A stretch of 64,000 bases of DNA from Chrysomallon squamiferum (lineage: Eukaryota; Mollusca; Gastropoda; Neomphalida; Peltospiridae). A model generated the notes under the pieces. The model did not search any database. It worked only from the letters and a program-made list of their open reading frames with translations, and was not told where the DNA came from. Positions 45,374 to 59,658 of the stretch are shown here, piece by piece. Within the stretch, counting starts at the first letter, position 1, and the number at the start of each line of letters is the position of its first letter. Both the position numbers and the translations under genes were made by a program. Where the stretch lies: NCBI GenBank assembly GCA_012295275.1, contig CM022676.1:11643160-11707159 (forward strand), written 5' to 3'.

Positions 45374-48300
45374 AACCTGCAGACTGAACCCTTCCCCCAC
45401 ACACACACACACAACTTCTTAATAGATGAAATTAAGGAAATTTAATTCAACAACATAAATACACAAGATACAATTTGTCATGAGAAATCCAGAGATGAGC
45501 TCAGTCCACTACTGGTCAAAACTAATGAATGAGAATTACTGAGGTCATCTAGTGTGTCAGTCTGATGATGACTGACTGAGAAGTAATGGCTCCGGTCAGC
45601 TAGGGTGGACACATTGTGACCAGTGACCACAGCTGGTCACTGGCAGGAAAACAAAACATTAAATCTTTATTATCTTAATGTGAACTTAATAAAAACTGAG
45701 CTAGTTCAGTGACTAAATAAAATAAAAATTATTTTAATAATTCTTGTATGCTGTAATATATATTTTAAAGATATCATTCAGTTATGTCCTGTCTTTTTAA
45801 CTTTTATTTCTACTGATGAATTTTTAATGACAACCCAGCATTAAAAAAAAAAATAAAAATTAAAAATTAAGACTATTTTTGTTTCTAGTGGCAGATGGTT
45901 TACCAGTAAATGGGTTAGAACATGCCAGCCTCAGAATTTGCATCTTTCACAGAACCAAGCTAAAAAGTGAAAACAGGCCTCTCTTGTTATCACACCATTT
46001 ACAGTAATTTAACCTGTAATTTAACTAGTAATTTCTGTAGCCACAAACTAATTACATGAATCTGTTATCAGTGCTTACATGAATGGATACATGCACAGAG
46101 GTATGTGGATATAAACCAAAGGTGTACCTACAAAATGATAAAAGAAATGTGTTGCTTTTTGTACTACATTTTTTGAATAGGCATGGTCTGTATGTATGTA
46201 TGTGGGGGTGTAAGAAAGATATACACACACACACACAAATGCAGAGATGTTTAAAAATGTACTAGTTCTGACTACAAGTTAGTTTTTCTTCTTACACTGG
46301 TGCACACAACACACACACATCAACTACTTAACAAACCAGTGTAAACCAACACAATTTGTTTCAACCTTTAGAGGCTGCAGGTCAAACATCCTGTGTCTGT
46401 GTGTCCATCTGTCAGTGACAGTTGTATAATCACACACCACTTCAACACGTTTGTACTCACTGTTTGTACACAGAGATTTAACCCACAGTAACACAGCCAC
46501 ACCCACCTCCCTGACTGCCAGGATTTCTAGTGACCAACTCAACTAATAACTGTTTTCTTATCTTTCTGAAGTTTATACAGTTCTACAAGCTTTTTAAACA
46601 AAACACATAATCAAAATATAGCATCTAAAAATGTTAAAAATTTAAAAATAAATGTTCTAAATGTGAACAGATATTTTAAGGCAGTCTATGAAAAATAAAT
46701 AAATAAATGTAAATAAAATAAATAATAAATTGTTTTATATAACAATGCAGATGAAGATTTTAAAAAAACATTTATATAATTTTACAGTTGAAATGGTATC
46801 TTTTAGTGTCACCAGCATTACTTTTTATAATTATTTTTATTATATTGGTTTACTTGATAATTAAAAATACATATAAGTAAATGTATGTTTTATCTTGTCA
46901 GTGTATTGAATTTTGATATCATGAAAAGGTTTAATCAGTAATGAAAAGCAAAAAGCTGCCAAGTTTGTTGAAATTTTATCCTTAGTTACATTCATTTGTT
47001 TGTTTGTTTATTTATTTATTTATTTATTTATTTTACAATACTGTACAGTATAGATTAATTTCTATAAGATCAGTTACGTGATTTGAGACAGCAAATAACA
47101 TTGACAAAAGTAAAAAAAAAAAAAAAAAATCAGTTTTTTCCAATAAACCACAAGGAATGTTTTAGACATGGTTGCCTTTGATGTGCAAAGTTTTGTTGTA
47201 CTGGTGGAATGAGGAAAATTGGAAGAGGGCCATTAGCAATAACTGATGTCCATCAACTACTGATGTTTCAGTGTGTGCTGGGCTAGCTGTTTAATTATTG
47301 AAAATACAAGTCTCAGTTTACAGAACGAAGCATCTCGTGTTATTGATCAACATGCACAGTTATGTGTGCTTTTAAAAAACAAACGACAAAAAAAAATTCA
47401 CTGAGTGATGCTGGATAATCAATCTTTGAAGAAATCAATAAACAACATAACTTTTTTCTTATGTAGGGAGTAATACCCATAATGAATAGTTAATCTCTAA
47501 TGCAATAAATAAAAAATAATATGATGCATATCAATTTTCTTATTTAGTGATTAATATTTGATAACAAATGGTTAATCTCTAAGGAATGAATAAAATAAAA
47601 TATAATGAGTATCATTTTTCTGATCTAATGAACAATGTCTGATGATGAATAATTTGTAATGTAATAAACAAATGAAATAGCAGGAATTACACTGTGACTG
47701 AATTAAATAACATGGGCTTTAGTGGCATCTAGTACAGGCCCATTTATTTTCTTTCAACATTCATTCAAATGAAGACAAAAACAATTCCCCAAAAAATAAT
47801 AAAATAAAATAATAGTAACAATAATAAAAAGCAAAATATTCCTCCTCAGTAACGGAAAAATAAATACTTCAGTTTTATACAGATTCACAGAGATACAGCC
47901 AGCCAGCCAGCTAGGCAGGCAGACCTGTCTATGTAACTGAAATTATCACACTAACCCAACATTAACAGAGCCCTGGTTAGAACAAGGTAAACACTCATCT
48001 CTTACTTAGAAAAGAGTTTCACTGAAACTCATCGAAGTGGAAACTGACACAAGTGTTATGAAGTGCTAACTAGTGAGGTGTAGCTCTGAATATATGATAT
48101 AACAATAGGTTGTATTGTGAAGCGTAACTGAATGTACAACACAACAGTAGGTTATTAGTGCTGAATCATCCTCTCAAACAACCCTGTACTGTACTTGTTT
48201 TCTCATGTGTCTACACCAACTGAAGCCCTGAACAGATAGAAAGACATTTTTAGAATACACAGATTACTGATTTATTATTTGGTTTAATTTTCATTCTTTC

Positions 48301-49566
48301 ATGTCAAGAAAATTTATTTTATTATTATTATTATTATTAATTTTTTTTTTCTAAACCCAAAGCAAATATCTGACCTTGTTAATACTCAGTATGGATTACA
48401 AAACAACTTTGTAAAATATTTATATAATGTAAACACAGTCTTAACCGCCTCTCAAAAATGAAGGAAAATAAAAACGTATTATGTGTGTATATGTGCACGT
48501 CTCATTTACTCATTACATTACGCTTATCCAGTCATCTGTAACCACAAGTACTTTTTTATTTTTCATCTAGAGGAAAGCATTTCGGAACTTTTATGTCTTC
48601 ATTATCTGTGTATCTGATATAAAAGGAATAAAAAAAAAATATGTGTAGTATTCACAAAGTTGTCCATGTTTTCATTAACTTTCTCTCTGATAAGTTTGTG
48701 TGCGAGAGTTCAAACAATCACCCTTTCAAAGTGCACAGTCACCCTCATCCACAATCCTGTGTTCCCCCAGGATTTCATATCAAAGGTCACATCACTGGTT
48801 TCTTCCTTCATCTTGATCAAAGCTAGCAGTGAAAATACTACAGCAGGCTGGAAGCAAAGTCAGATACAGAAGGAAAGTAAAAGAAAAAGGTATTTGGCAG
48901 CTGAAGTTTGTATTTCACGATGGTAAAAGATTGAAAGAAAGAAAGAAAGGAAAGATCAGTCGAATACACTTTAATTTTTCTTTCATGATGTTCAAAGAAG
49001 CTGAAAATATCATTTAATAACATTATTTTATTTCTTCACAGCATTACAGAGGAAACCCACTGCTAACACTTTAACAGATTATTCTTACTAATTAGCAGAA
49101 AGCTGTGCTTACACAACCTCCCCATAGACAGTAAAAGACAACCTTCGACAAACCCAGTCAGTGGATCCTGGCTGGTACACTTTTCATTTGATTTTGGAAT
49201 GTATGCATGCAAGATTCATATAAACAGGATAATTTAAAACAAAAAACAAAGCCCAAACATTTGTTGTTGTTTTGTTTTTTCCCAGATAATAAAAACTATT
49301 TGTAGAATTTTATAGCTGGAATGATAACAGTATCTTTTAGAATTCTGCAACAGTATGAAAAACAATGACATTATTTTGGTAAACAGTTATTCAGAGGCAT
49401 TTGTTACATAGCAATAATATTTCAGTATGTAAATATTTTTACTGCCATCAGCTGGTTTGATTTAAAGTAAAAATTACAGCTGTAACCTGGTGACAAAGTA
49501 AAAACTGCTGTCATTTCACATCACATTCTGCTATGTGTTTACAGTAATGATACAAGCAAGACTAAG

Positions 49567-49620
<54 letters not shown>

Positions 49621-50383
49621 CATATACATCTGGTATTTCACTACTGTTCTGCTTCAGCTGATACTTCATTCATGAAGTAACTACTAGAAGCATTACATGT
49701 TGTAACAGGTATATAACACACATTACATCTAATATTCACATATGAAGCAACTTGGATTATTTTTTATCTCTTTGACATAATACACACGCACTGATCAATA
49801 AATCAATCCACGTGAAAACGTGGAGGAATTCGGTGAGAAAACTAATTAGAGTGACACACCTGTGTGACACGTTGAGTGTTCTGACTAATTCAAAATACCT
49901 GATGTACAGGTAAACAACAGCTATCTGTCTACCTATCTGTCAACACCTGTCAAGAGACGATCAATATCTCAATGACACAAAGGTATTAATTCAGTTGTCA
50001 ACTTTTATCAGATCAGTAATTAATACACAGCTGCATTGAAATTGCATTATCTGAACTTTGTTTGTACCTGACAAAAATCTACCTGTCCCTTAGCTTGTGG
50101 AACAACTTTTACAACTATAAATTATAATGAATGTAACTATTAAATCAAGTATCTGAAACATCTCATTTATTTTCTTATGCAGGGAGACACATACAGGTTC
50201 ATGCACATACCAAATAAAACATCTGAACTTCTGCAGAAATCCTGGAAGTCATGTGCTATAAAACTAGCAGCAAATTTTGTTAACATGAGAAGTAACTTGA
50301 TTACGTTGTTCAGTGGGCTATCAAGCAAGAATTCATCCATTAACCAATCATACCTCAGTCGAGACATAACCACAGCCCAGTTC

Positions 50384-50685
50384 TGTGTTCTAGAAAACAC
50401 TAAACCTACAGCAGAAACCATTAAGAATATTTTCCTAAGTAGAACTGATGACTCAGCCTGTCAAAGCTCAGTCAAGAGATGTGTTCAGTTCTAGAAAACA
50501 CTAAACCTACAGCAGAAACCATTATGAATATTCTGTAAGCAGAAGTGATCCCTTAGCCTGTCAAAACTCAGTCAAGAGATTTAACCATAGCCAATTCTGT
50601 GTTTCAGAAATGCTAAACCTACAAGAGAAACCATTATGAATATTCTGTAAGCAGAACTGATCCCTCGACCAATCACATCTCAGTG
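50384..50685. repeat. Degenerate tandem repeat, unit about 115 bp, about 3 copies
   Basis: Copies share AACACTAAACCTACAGCAGA, then AACCATTATGAATATTCTGT and GTCAAGAGAT. The open frames through it are not recognisable. Confidence 0.8.
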
Positions 50686-52950
50686 AAGACAGGCTGCTGG
50701 AAGACAACAAAGGAGGACAATGAAAAAAAAAAAAAAAAAATCAATATGACAGAGGCCGGGAAGCAGGTCTCTTGAGTGTCTTTCAAATTCTTTAATATTC
50801 CCGATCTGAATATTCATCTATTGATCTATAAATAGAACACTTGAAGACAATGACTGGGGGTTCTGAGGAAGGAAATAAAAATGTGAACAATCCTTGTGGC
50901 TTTGTCGCGATGCGTTCATCTGCTTCACTATTTATTTTATTTATTTTATTTATTTATTTATCCAAAATGATAAAAAATAGATTTTTCTTATTTATGATGT
51001 GTGTGTGATATAAAATAATTTTTAAAAATATCCAACATATAAATATTCAAATTTTGTCAAATTTGAACATTTTAGTCCTTTATTTATTTTTTATTTATTT
51101 ATTAATATTGTTATTATTTTATTATTATTTTTGTTTGTTTTTTTGTTTTTTGTAATTTCCTATTCCCTTAACGGTCATTTATTTTTACAATTCACTGACT
51201 CACAATTATAACAACAGTGTCTTTGTTGTCTTTTTTTTGTTTGTACTTCCAGTTTTCTTTGTTATTTTTATTTTCATATACTTATCATCTGTTATTTGTA
51301 ATTAATATTCTTCTTTTGTTTATTTTATATATATATATATATATTGTTTATTTATTAAAGGTTTATTTTCTATATATTTTTTTAACATGAAATGAATGAA
51401 CACATGGTGATGTAATCAATGTGACATATGGAGAACTGTGTTATAGAATCAATACACAAGTTTCTCACATACCTCACACCTATGTAACTCAAGGCTGTGC
51501 ATGTTATCAAAATCAAATTTTTCTTCCTTCAACACAAACACCAATATTCAGCCTGTCTACCTACACTAACTTACTTATTTCTTTATTAGATGTCACCAAT
51601 ATTCAGCATGAGAATAAACTCTGTATTTTTATAAGACTTAAGTGAACGGGGATATTTGTTTTAATTATTTTTTGTTTTGTTTTTAATTTTTCTTTAATTA
51701 TTATTTTATTTTATTTTATTTTATTTTGTTTTATTTTATTTTGTTTTTTTCCTCACCCCATATTTCATTCAGCGTTTGAAAGCTTTTCTGTTTATATTAT
51801 TTTCATACCATTCTTATTTGTTTACCACTGTTAACGGGAAAAGGTAAAATAAAATTCACGGAATGTCAAATAATAATAATAAAAATTTAACAGGAGATAT
51901 TGATAGAACAGGTCACAAATGCTATATAAACATTTGCAACGTGACATGAAAATAAAATAATCATTGTTTATCAAACTGTACAGAAACAAATATGCAGCAG
52001 CTTTCAGAAGAATGAAAACCATGACAGAATGAAATAATAGTAATAATAATAATAATAATATGATGGTGATGATAATAATGATAACAAAAATACGTTACAC
52101 TTAAGAGAATAATATAAAAATAAAAATATTCTCTACTCATTAAGTACTTCTCTTAATTTTAATTCTTATTTCAAATACACATATACAAAAAAAAAAAAAA
52201 AAAAAAATAAAATAAAATAAAAAAAAATAAAATAAAATAAATTATTATAATATAATAAAAAGAATAAAAATAATGGACACATTTGTCTCTATCAGAGTAA
52301 CACAAACAACTTGACTGTCACAAACAACCATTAAATTAATTTTACAAGGAAACTTCATTAGCATTGATTGCCTAACCGGAATGGTTTCCATGGCAATAAA
52401 ACGTTAAAATGAAGTAACTGTTGAGGAAAGCAAACAGAACAGAAAGGAAGGAAAAACAGACAGACAGACAAGACAGATAAAGCATATTGATTATGTAATC
52501 ATTCCATTGTTCTAAAGCTGCATGGTTTAGTTAACAGTACACGCTGAAATCTTTCACTGGTAATGTATGTGTATTATGTAACTGATCCTGTATTTTACAT
52601 ATTCCACTTAGATGATGACACTTCATACATGCACTGAATGTAACACTGAAAATACATCCTGCAAATACTCTACACATAATACAGCACACACACAATGACA
52701 CAATATTGCAGAGTTATGGAGGGCATAGTATTGCATAAATGTACTAGACATAATATTGCATGAATATACTGAATCATAATATTGCATACATGTACTAGAC
52801 ATAATATACTAGAGATGATTCTGCACATGTATATCAGATAGTATTGACCTGTATTAGATAATAATTTAATGGAAACTGGCTACTGGTCAGTGGTGAGTGA
52901 GTATAAAATTGTCTGTTCTTGTTTTATAATGTTATATACAGAATCCTTAT

Positions 52951-53099
52951 CAGTTTCAGCATACTACTGAACCACCCAGTACATGACAGTGCTATTTTCA
53001 GTGTATCGTAAATAATGCAGAAAACATAAATTTTCTTTCTGGAGTGATTATTCTGAATCTAATTAGTTCTGTGCTTTGTTAGAAGAATGTTTATCAGCT
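52951..53099 (+). repeat. Dispersed element, copy 1 of an inverted pair
   Basis: About 148 bp, with TACTGAACCACCCAG near one end and CTGTGCTTTGTTAGAAGAAT near the other, matching 55353-55500 in reverse orientation at roughly 85-90 percent by eye. No protein is recognised; probably an old SINE- or MITE-like repeat. Confidence 0.75.
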
Positions 53100-53389
53100 A
53101 CAGTAACCTGTTGTCACACCCCACTCATTGATAATATATCTGTTTTAAAACCAATGTACTGCCAAAAATACCCTGCCCAGTTAGTTGTATGTGTCAGCTT
53201 TATGGACAGTCATAATGTAATTATAGAGTATGTACAGAAAAATGGAATATTCACAACAAAGACAACCTTCCAGTCAACGTTTAAACTAGCAAGGCCAAAT
53301 GGAAGGTGGTAATGAAATAAAGACAGGTTTAACCTAATCAGAAGCAGCTGTGTAACTTAATAATTGAGTGTTAATTGTGTAAGAGAATG

Positions 53390-53840
53390 AGAATTGTGAA
53401 TCTTCTAACAAGATGTTTTGTTTGTGACACCTACACAACTAATTCTAGTCACTGTAGTAACACTGTAGACATCAGCTTGCATCACAAAGACTGAAACTGT
53501 GAATGTTCTAACAAGATGTTTTGTTTGTGACACCTACACAACTAACTCTAGTCACTGTAGTAACACTTTAGACATCAGCCTGCATCACAAAGACTGAAAC
53601 TGTGAATGTTCTAACAAGATGTTTTGTTTGTGACACCTACACAACTAATTCTAGTCACTGTAGTAACACTGTAGACATCAGCTTGCATCACAAAGACTGA
53701 AACCTGTGAATGTTCTAACAAGATGTTTTGTTTGTGACACCTACACAACTAATTCTAGTCACTGTAGTAACACTGTAGACATTAGCTTGCATCACAAAGA
53801 CTGAAACCTGTGAATGTTCTAACAAGATGTTTTGTTCATC
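53390..53840. repeat. Tandem array, unit 103-104 bp, about 4.3 copies
   Basis: Units begin TTCTAACAAGATGTTTTGTT and end CATCACAAAGACTGAAAC. The copies are nearly identical. Confidence 0.95.
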
Positions 53841-54599
53841 GCCCACCTACTCACACCTAGATTAAAACTCTACGTAAAATACATCAGTTTGTATCAGCAA
53901 GGTTTCATGTATTATTTTTCCATTCCAAACCCCAAAAATAAAACTGCCACACAAAGGAAGATTTCTTCTCTAAAACAATGTTTTTACAAGTTGTGTACAT
54001 ACCACACTGTGAGTTGCCCAAAACCAAAACCAAACCAACAATGGTGAACCCATCTTACTTTTCTCATTCCAATCTTTGCCCAAACTCTGTCACAGCTATG
54101 ACCATGTTATGAATTTAGTGCTTTAAATGAAATTCAAAGACAATGTTTAAACATTTGTACATAGATTTATTCAACCACATATGCATCATTTTACTCCACT
54201 ACTTTCTGCCAATGTGAGGCAGATTCATAGTTCAGTCCTCCCAGAACTTGCCATCTTCCTGTGTGATGAACTGGTCCAAATGCTACAAACTTCTCTTCAA
54301 AACCAATTTTAACAGAGATATTTTTTATATGATTACTCATAAATGATTAAAAAATGGAAGAAAAAAAGGAAATTGTCTCGTTTTATCATTGTAACTAAAA
54401 GCACATCAAATATGTAAATAACAACAGTAACATTTACCCTCCACTTTATTTTTACCAGTACTCAGACTTCCTGTTACATCAGAATAACTGCATGAACAAA
54501 AAAAAACACTCATATCAAGGCTTGCTAACCCGCCAGTGTAATGTTAAATACTATTTAACAAATAAAATGGATTTAAAAAGCGTGGATGTAAATGTCAGT

Positions 54600-54750
54600 G
54601 TAAACTAGGTTAGGGAAGAACAGCAGTTTTATATACAATACAGCAGTTTTAATATACAATACAGCAGTTTTATATATAGATATCAGTACAGCAGTTTTTA
54701 TATACAGATATCAATACAGCAGTTTTTATATACAGATATCAATACACTAG
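54600..54750. repeat. Tandem repeat, unit 20-35 bp, about 5 copies
   Basis: Units ACAGCAGTTTTATATACA with TAT and GATATCA variants. Confidence 0.85.
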
Positions 54751-55352
54751 TTTTCTGACACATTCAGTGTGTTCATTCACTGATACTACTGTGTTAAATG
54801 ATAACACAGTTTTTATTTTACACATACTGGCTATTTCATTCTCTGTGCCATCACATCAAGATGGCTTCTCACAGAGTATGTATGGTATACCTGTTTTTCC
54901 AATTGGAAATAAATCCTTAAAGATGCCTTTCTCATGAAATAAACTGTGTGGAATATAAACTCCTCTGCTATTAATTAATATATACCTAATATTGAAACAT
55001 TAGAGCTGGGTTTTTCCCTCGATCATCAAAACCTAATAAAGATTAATAAAAATGAAATAATAATCATTAATATTAAGGAATTTTGAGGAGGTACTAGAAA
55101 TTCATCGATTCATTAACTTTTTTTAATGATAAAAAGCAGACATATTTTGTGTTGTGGGTTCAACGTATGAAATCAAAGACAAACAGTTTGGAAAGAGTTT
55201 AGAAATGATGTGTAAACAACCTGCACATTCCTTTCATTCTGTGAATCAGTGCCAGGTCTGGGGTGTGACAATGAGTCTCACAGAGAAAAGAACTAATTAG
55301 TCAGATAGAGGAACACAAACTTACATCCACCATGAGACTAACAAAGCACCCA

Positions 55353-55500
55353 GCAGATAAACATTCTTCTAACAAAGCACAGAACTAATTAGATTAAGAA
55401 TAATCACTCCAGAAACAAAATGTAGGTTTTCTACCATATTTACGACACACTGAAAATAGTGCTGTCGTGTTCTGGGTGGTTCAGTAGTGTGCAGAAACTG
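55353..55500 (-). repeat. Dispersed element, copy 2 of an inverted pair
   Basis: Reverse complement of the copy near 53 kb. A partial third copy (GATAAACATTCATCTAACAA) follows directly at 55499-55534. Confidence 0.75.
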
Positions 55501-56705
55501 ATAAACATTCATCTAACAAAGCACAGAACTAATTAAAGAAATCTTCTGTAATGTTTGTAATAATCAGAAATAGAAAGAACTGTCATGTGTTGGTGATGAC
55601 AAGATTATACTGAAACTGATAAGCATTTACCTAAGAGCAGCAAACTTCAGTTAATGGTTGTAATATGTCTAATGCTGCTGTCAGGGGTTGGGGGAGAGAC
55701 AACAAAACATTGAAGTTAATTAAAATTGGTCTGGATAAAGTGCAGAACTAATTAGTTTGAAAATACATACAGAGGATGATAAACATTGACGTCAGCACGA
55801 GAAAAACTGACGTCAGAAGAACTATAATACTTGATAAAGATGAAATGACGACTGTAAATGTCAGATCATTAAGTGGTACTGTGTGCATTCATTTAAAACA
55901 ACCCATGTCGAAGATTAAACAAATTTTAAAGTAGTTTTTCCAGTTTAAAAAAGACGTCTATTAATTGAAGAACAGGCTGACATTAATCTGGTTGGACTCT
56001 ATTCATCTTCAGTGAAACTAATTGATTTACTAAATATAGCCACAGTCTACCATCCAGTTTAATATTTCTCTGTATCAGCAAGTGTGGCTGGCAGATGACA
56101 TTTTTCTATTATAAAAATACATCCAACATTTTACAAATAAACGTATACATTATATTGTAGCTTAATGTTGGGTTTTTAGTGTTTAGTTTTTGAGAAAAAA
56201 AAAATATATCCTAGGGTTTATGAATGGAAGTATGTTTTTTTGTTTGTTTTGTATTGATGGTAATACATGTGTGTGTTTCAATAACTAGGTTAGGAAGATT
56301 GTTTTGTTTTAAATATACTGTCTGGTCTTTCTTTTTTTTAATTCCCCACCACAGGTATATCTGAGAACAAGGGGAAAGGGATTATGGAACAGTAACGTCA
56401 AAAATAAAAATAAGTAATATGTTTTAATATTAGATTATTTAGGTCTATCAGCAATGTTCATCTCTGACTCTGAAAAGCGCAGTTGTAATGTAAACAGATG
56501 TGTAATTTGAAATAAGTTTAAACAAAAAGCTTTCTTGTGTTGGATGATAACTGAGTATTTCTGAAGTAGTGATAGTATCTCAACTGTCTCTCTTTCCATC
56601 TAATAACAAATTTTTGTCTTGAGGAGTAACACATCAGTCATGTTCTTTGTTCTCTGTGCATTCTCAAGGTACACAGCGTACTCATATTCAAATATTAGTG
56701 TGTTT

Positions 56706-56737
<32 letters not shown>

Positions 56738-57429
56738 CAAAATAACTAAATCTCAATAAATGGGGTTTTCTTAACATTTACAAATACAAGTATATTATTA
56801 TACAAAAAACACAACACAAGTTGATTAATTCTTTGTCTCAAAACTAATTCTTTCTCTTCATTTTACCCAGCTGAAGTTAACAAAATACATATTTAATGTT
56901 GCTGAATCTCCAGTTACTTCACAAAACAAAGCATTTCTGCTACAAAATGTAACAGACGCTGTAAATTAAGAAAGCCACGATTTAATGTAATCCTCAGATT
57001 TGATTTAGTCGACCCCGTACTTGATAAAATCAGAAATGATATAGCCAATGATGTAAGATACAGTTCAGCTCATTCAGCCAATCATACATGATTTAACTAG
57101 ACTGGATCCAGGCAAAGACATCTGATCTGATTCTTCAGACATGATACACATCAGAAACGATACAACCCAGTGATAGATAGATTTGATATCACAACCGACA
57201 TTTTACAGTTCAGCAAACAGGCTGCAGTTCATCAGATACCAAGTAGCCCAATCTGCCATTATTTTCTCTGCAAAGCTATGATTTTTGTGGATGGGGAAGG
57301 CAGGACAGGTCCTGGGAAGACGCAGTGTTCACAGATCAATACTGCCTGCTCTTAACTCACTTCATGCAGCTGCTCATTGTTTGTCCTTGTTTGCCAACAT
57401 GGAAATGAGCAATCACGAAAGAATACAGC

Positions 57430-57735
57430 ACAGTTCCAGCATCACTGCTAATCACTGGTTTAGATTGGGAAAACACTGCTATTTTAATGAACTACTGCAT
57501 TTAAAAACACTGAAAAAATACTGCATTGTTTAGATTGGGAAAACACTCTATTTTAATGAACTACTGCATATGTAAAACACAGAAAAACAGTAATATGTAA
57601 CTGAAATTACTGGTTTAGAATGGGAAAACACTAGTATTTTAATGAACTACTGCATATAAAGAAATGTAGAGAACTAGTGATACATCAAAGAAACTATGTA
57701 ACCACTGGATTAAATTGGGAAAACACTATTTTACT
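57430..57735. repeat. Degenerate tandem repeat, unit about 85 bp, about 4 copies
   Basis: Units contain GGTTTAGATTGGGAAAACAC and TTTTAATGAACTACTGCATA. Confidence 0.85.
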
Positions 57736-57773
57736 AACATCTAAATAAAATATAATGACTTCACCACCCACCG

Positions 57774-57800
57774 ACACACACACACACCCACACACACACA

Positions 57801-57841
<41 letters not shown>
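57774..57841. repeat. (CA)n microsatellite
   Basis: Near-perfect CA run of about 68 bp with a few CCA interruptions. Confidence 0.95.
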
Positions 57842-57845
<4 letters not shown>

Positions 57846-59602
57846 GGATAACACTGTTCTTACAGGTTTAGACTCAGGGAAAGAAGTGTAGTTAACAGCA
57901 AAGAGAAGAAAAAAATCAGTAACATGAACAATTGATGGTGGACAGAAAGCAATAAAACACTGTTAAGCTGATGGATGCTGATGACCTGAGTGTACAGAAA
58001 TCAATGAGCTATTCCCTCCCTAACAACTGATCACAGAGACATGTTCCTCCACACACACACCAGACAAATTACTGTATTAAGCAGATTTATCATTCACTGA
58101 AAGCATCCAGAGATTTCTGTATCACTTGAAGTATGCCTCTGGTGCTATGAATTAATGAACTAATAATATTCATTATGCGTCGGAGACATCATGTTATCAT
58201 TCTGCGTGGCCTATCATCACTTGTAACAAAATTTCACAATGAAATAATACAGGTACACTCATATCAATGCTGCTGGTTCATCTCTTCTTCATTGAAATTA
58301 TGACACATAACTGATTTTCTACTGTATTTTTTGTTTTAACAGAAGAAGAAAGAGGTCAACCACAAAGATCATGTCATCAAACCAGACAGTTTAAAAACTG
58401 TGTTCTTTTGTGTTTGTATTTCAATATTGAGACTGAAGTAGCAAAAAAAAAACAAGACTTATAAGTGTATGTAATATGTTTACACAGTTTCTTCAAACTA
58501 CAAAAGTAACACATCTTTGCAGAAGTATGAAGATGATGGCTGTCACTGGTCATTTCAAGCAACCGTGAGGAAATGAAAATAAAATCCAGTTCATAAAAAC
58601 TGTAACCAAATCTTTGGTAAATAAAGTTTCTATGAAACTGTAACAGAAATGATGACTTCATACATGATATTAAATTCTGATGTAAAATATTGTTGGGCTA
58701 AGAATTATCAGCTACAAATGTACATTGTCACCTGGCCTACTTGAACATGACCTGAAAAACTAGTTATCTGTACATATCTTTTAACACATCATCATTAATG
58801 TACTCCCCTAATTTAATTTGCACTTGCTATTTTCATTCTTTATCTAAACAACATTACTAACACTTTTATCCAGATGTTGTCATCATAAGAAATAAACTGC
58901 TGACAGCAACTAGCAACAAGGAAACAAATGTTTATTTATTATTTTAATTTAAAATATTTACTCTTTTTTTTTTGGTAAAATTAAAATAATAATTAAAAAG
59001 AAAAAGATTTAAAAACCTTTACAAGTCAATCCCAGAGTTTCACATACATAATAAGCCTTTTCTGAATCTTCTAAAAAAAATCTGCAAATGTCTTCTTATT
59101 CAAAAAAAAAAATTAATTAAAAAACAAAGAAAAAAAACGAAGAAAATACTCCAAAACAGAATTTTCACAAAACAAAGATAAAAGAAATAAAAATCAAGGA
59201 CATTAACAATTAAAATATGCCTGCAGATAAAGTCAAAGAACCTAAGTGGTGGAAATGATACGTTTGTGTTTCAAATAAAAAAATAATTAGCAATAATAAT
59301 AATACCAAAATTGTATCAACATGTGGAACTGATAGGGTTATTACCAAAACCAATTCCTTGACAGCAGCAGTTACCATAGAAACCAGAAACATTCAAACTG
59401 TTCTACACTATTAGAGACAATCTAATTGATCATGAGGACTTTTGACTTGGTTGCCATGGCAGCAGCTGTGGAAATGACCTGGCAGTTTAGCCTTCAGCTG
59501 TAACAGAAATAAGTGTGAAACACACTGACAGAACAATTTACATGAAGAATGTGAATTCTCTTTTTTCTTCTTTTCCTTACACTTGTTTATAACGGAAAGA
59601 AA

Positions 59603-59658
<56 letters not shown>

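Larger units (their letters stand above)
42819..52940. other. Upstream region or large first intron, no exon supported
   Basis: No signal-peptide exon with a phase-1 donor could be defended. The stretch holds (GA)n at 44370-44400 and 44754-44782, (TG)n around 44880-44945 and 45346-45373, a duplicated ACAGACAAATACACCACAG segment (45140-45245), an 80-90-bp degenerate repeat at 47440-47660, (TC)n at 49567-49618 and AT-rich filler. Confidence 0.65.

Noticed and set aside
46459-46542. Minus-strand hydrophobic segment (VGVAVLLWV) ending in a phase-1 donor A|GTGAGT, considered as the missing leader exon
   Set aside because: No ATG in frame, a stop lies just upstream and the hydrophobic run is followed by Lys in a poor signal-peptide context. 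Not strong enough to call.
48641-49017. Overlapping plus-strand frames of 60-90 codons
   Set aside because: No recognisable motifs, several competing frames, no supporting splice context. The same holds for frames at 7001-7186, 50177-50494, 53076-53312 and 57170-57533.
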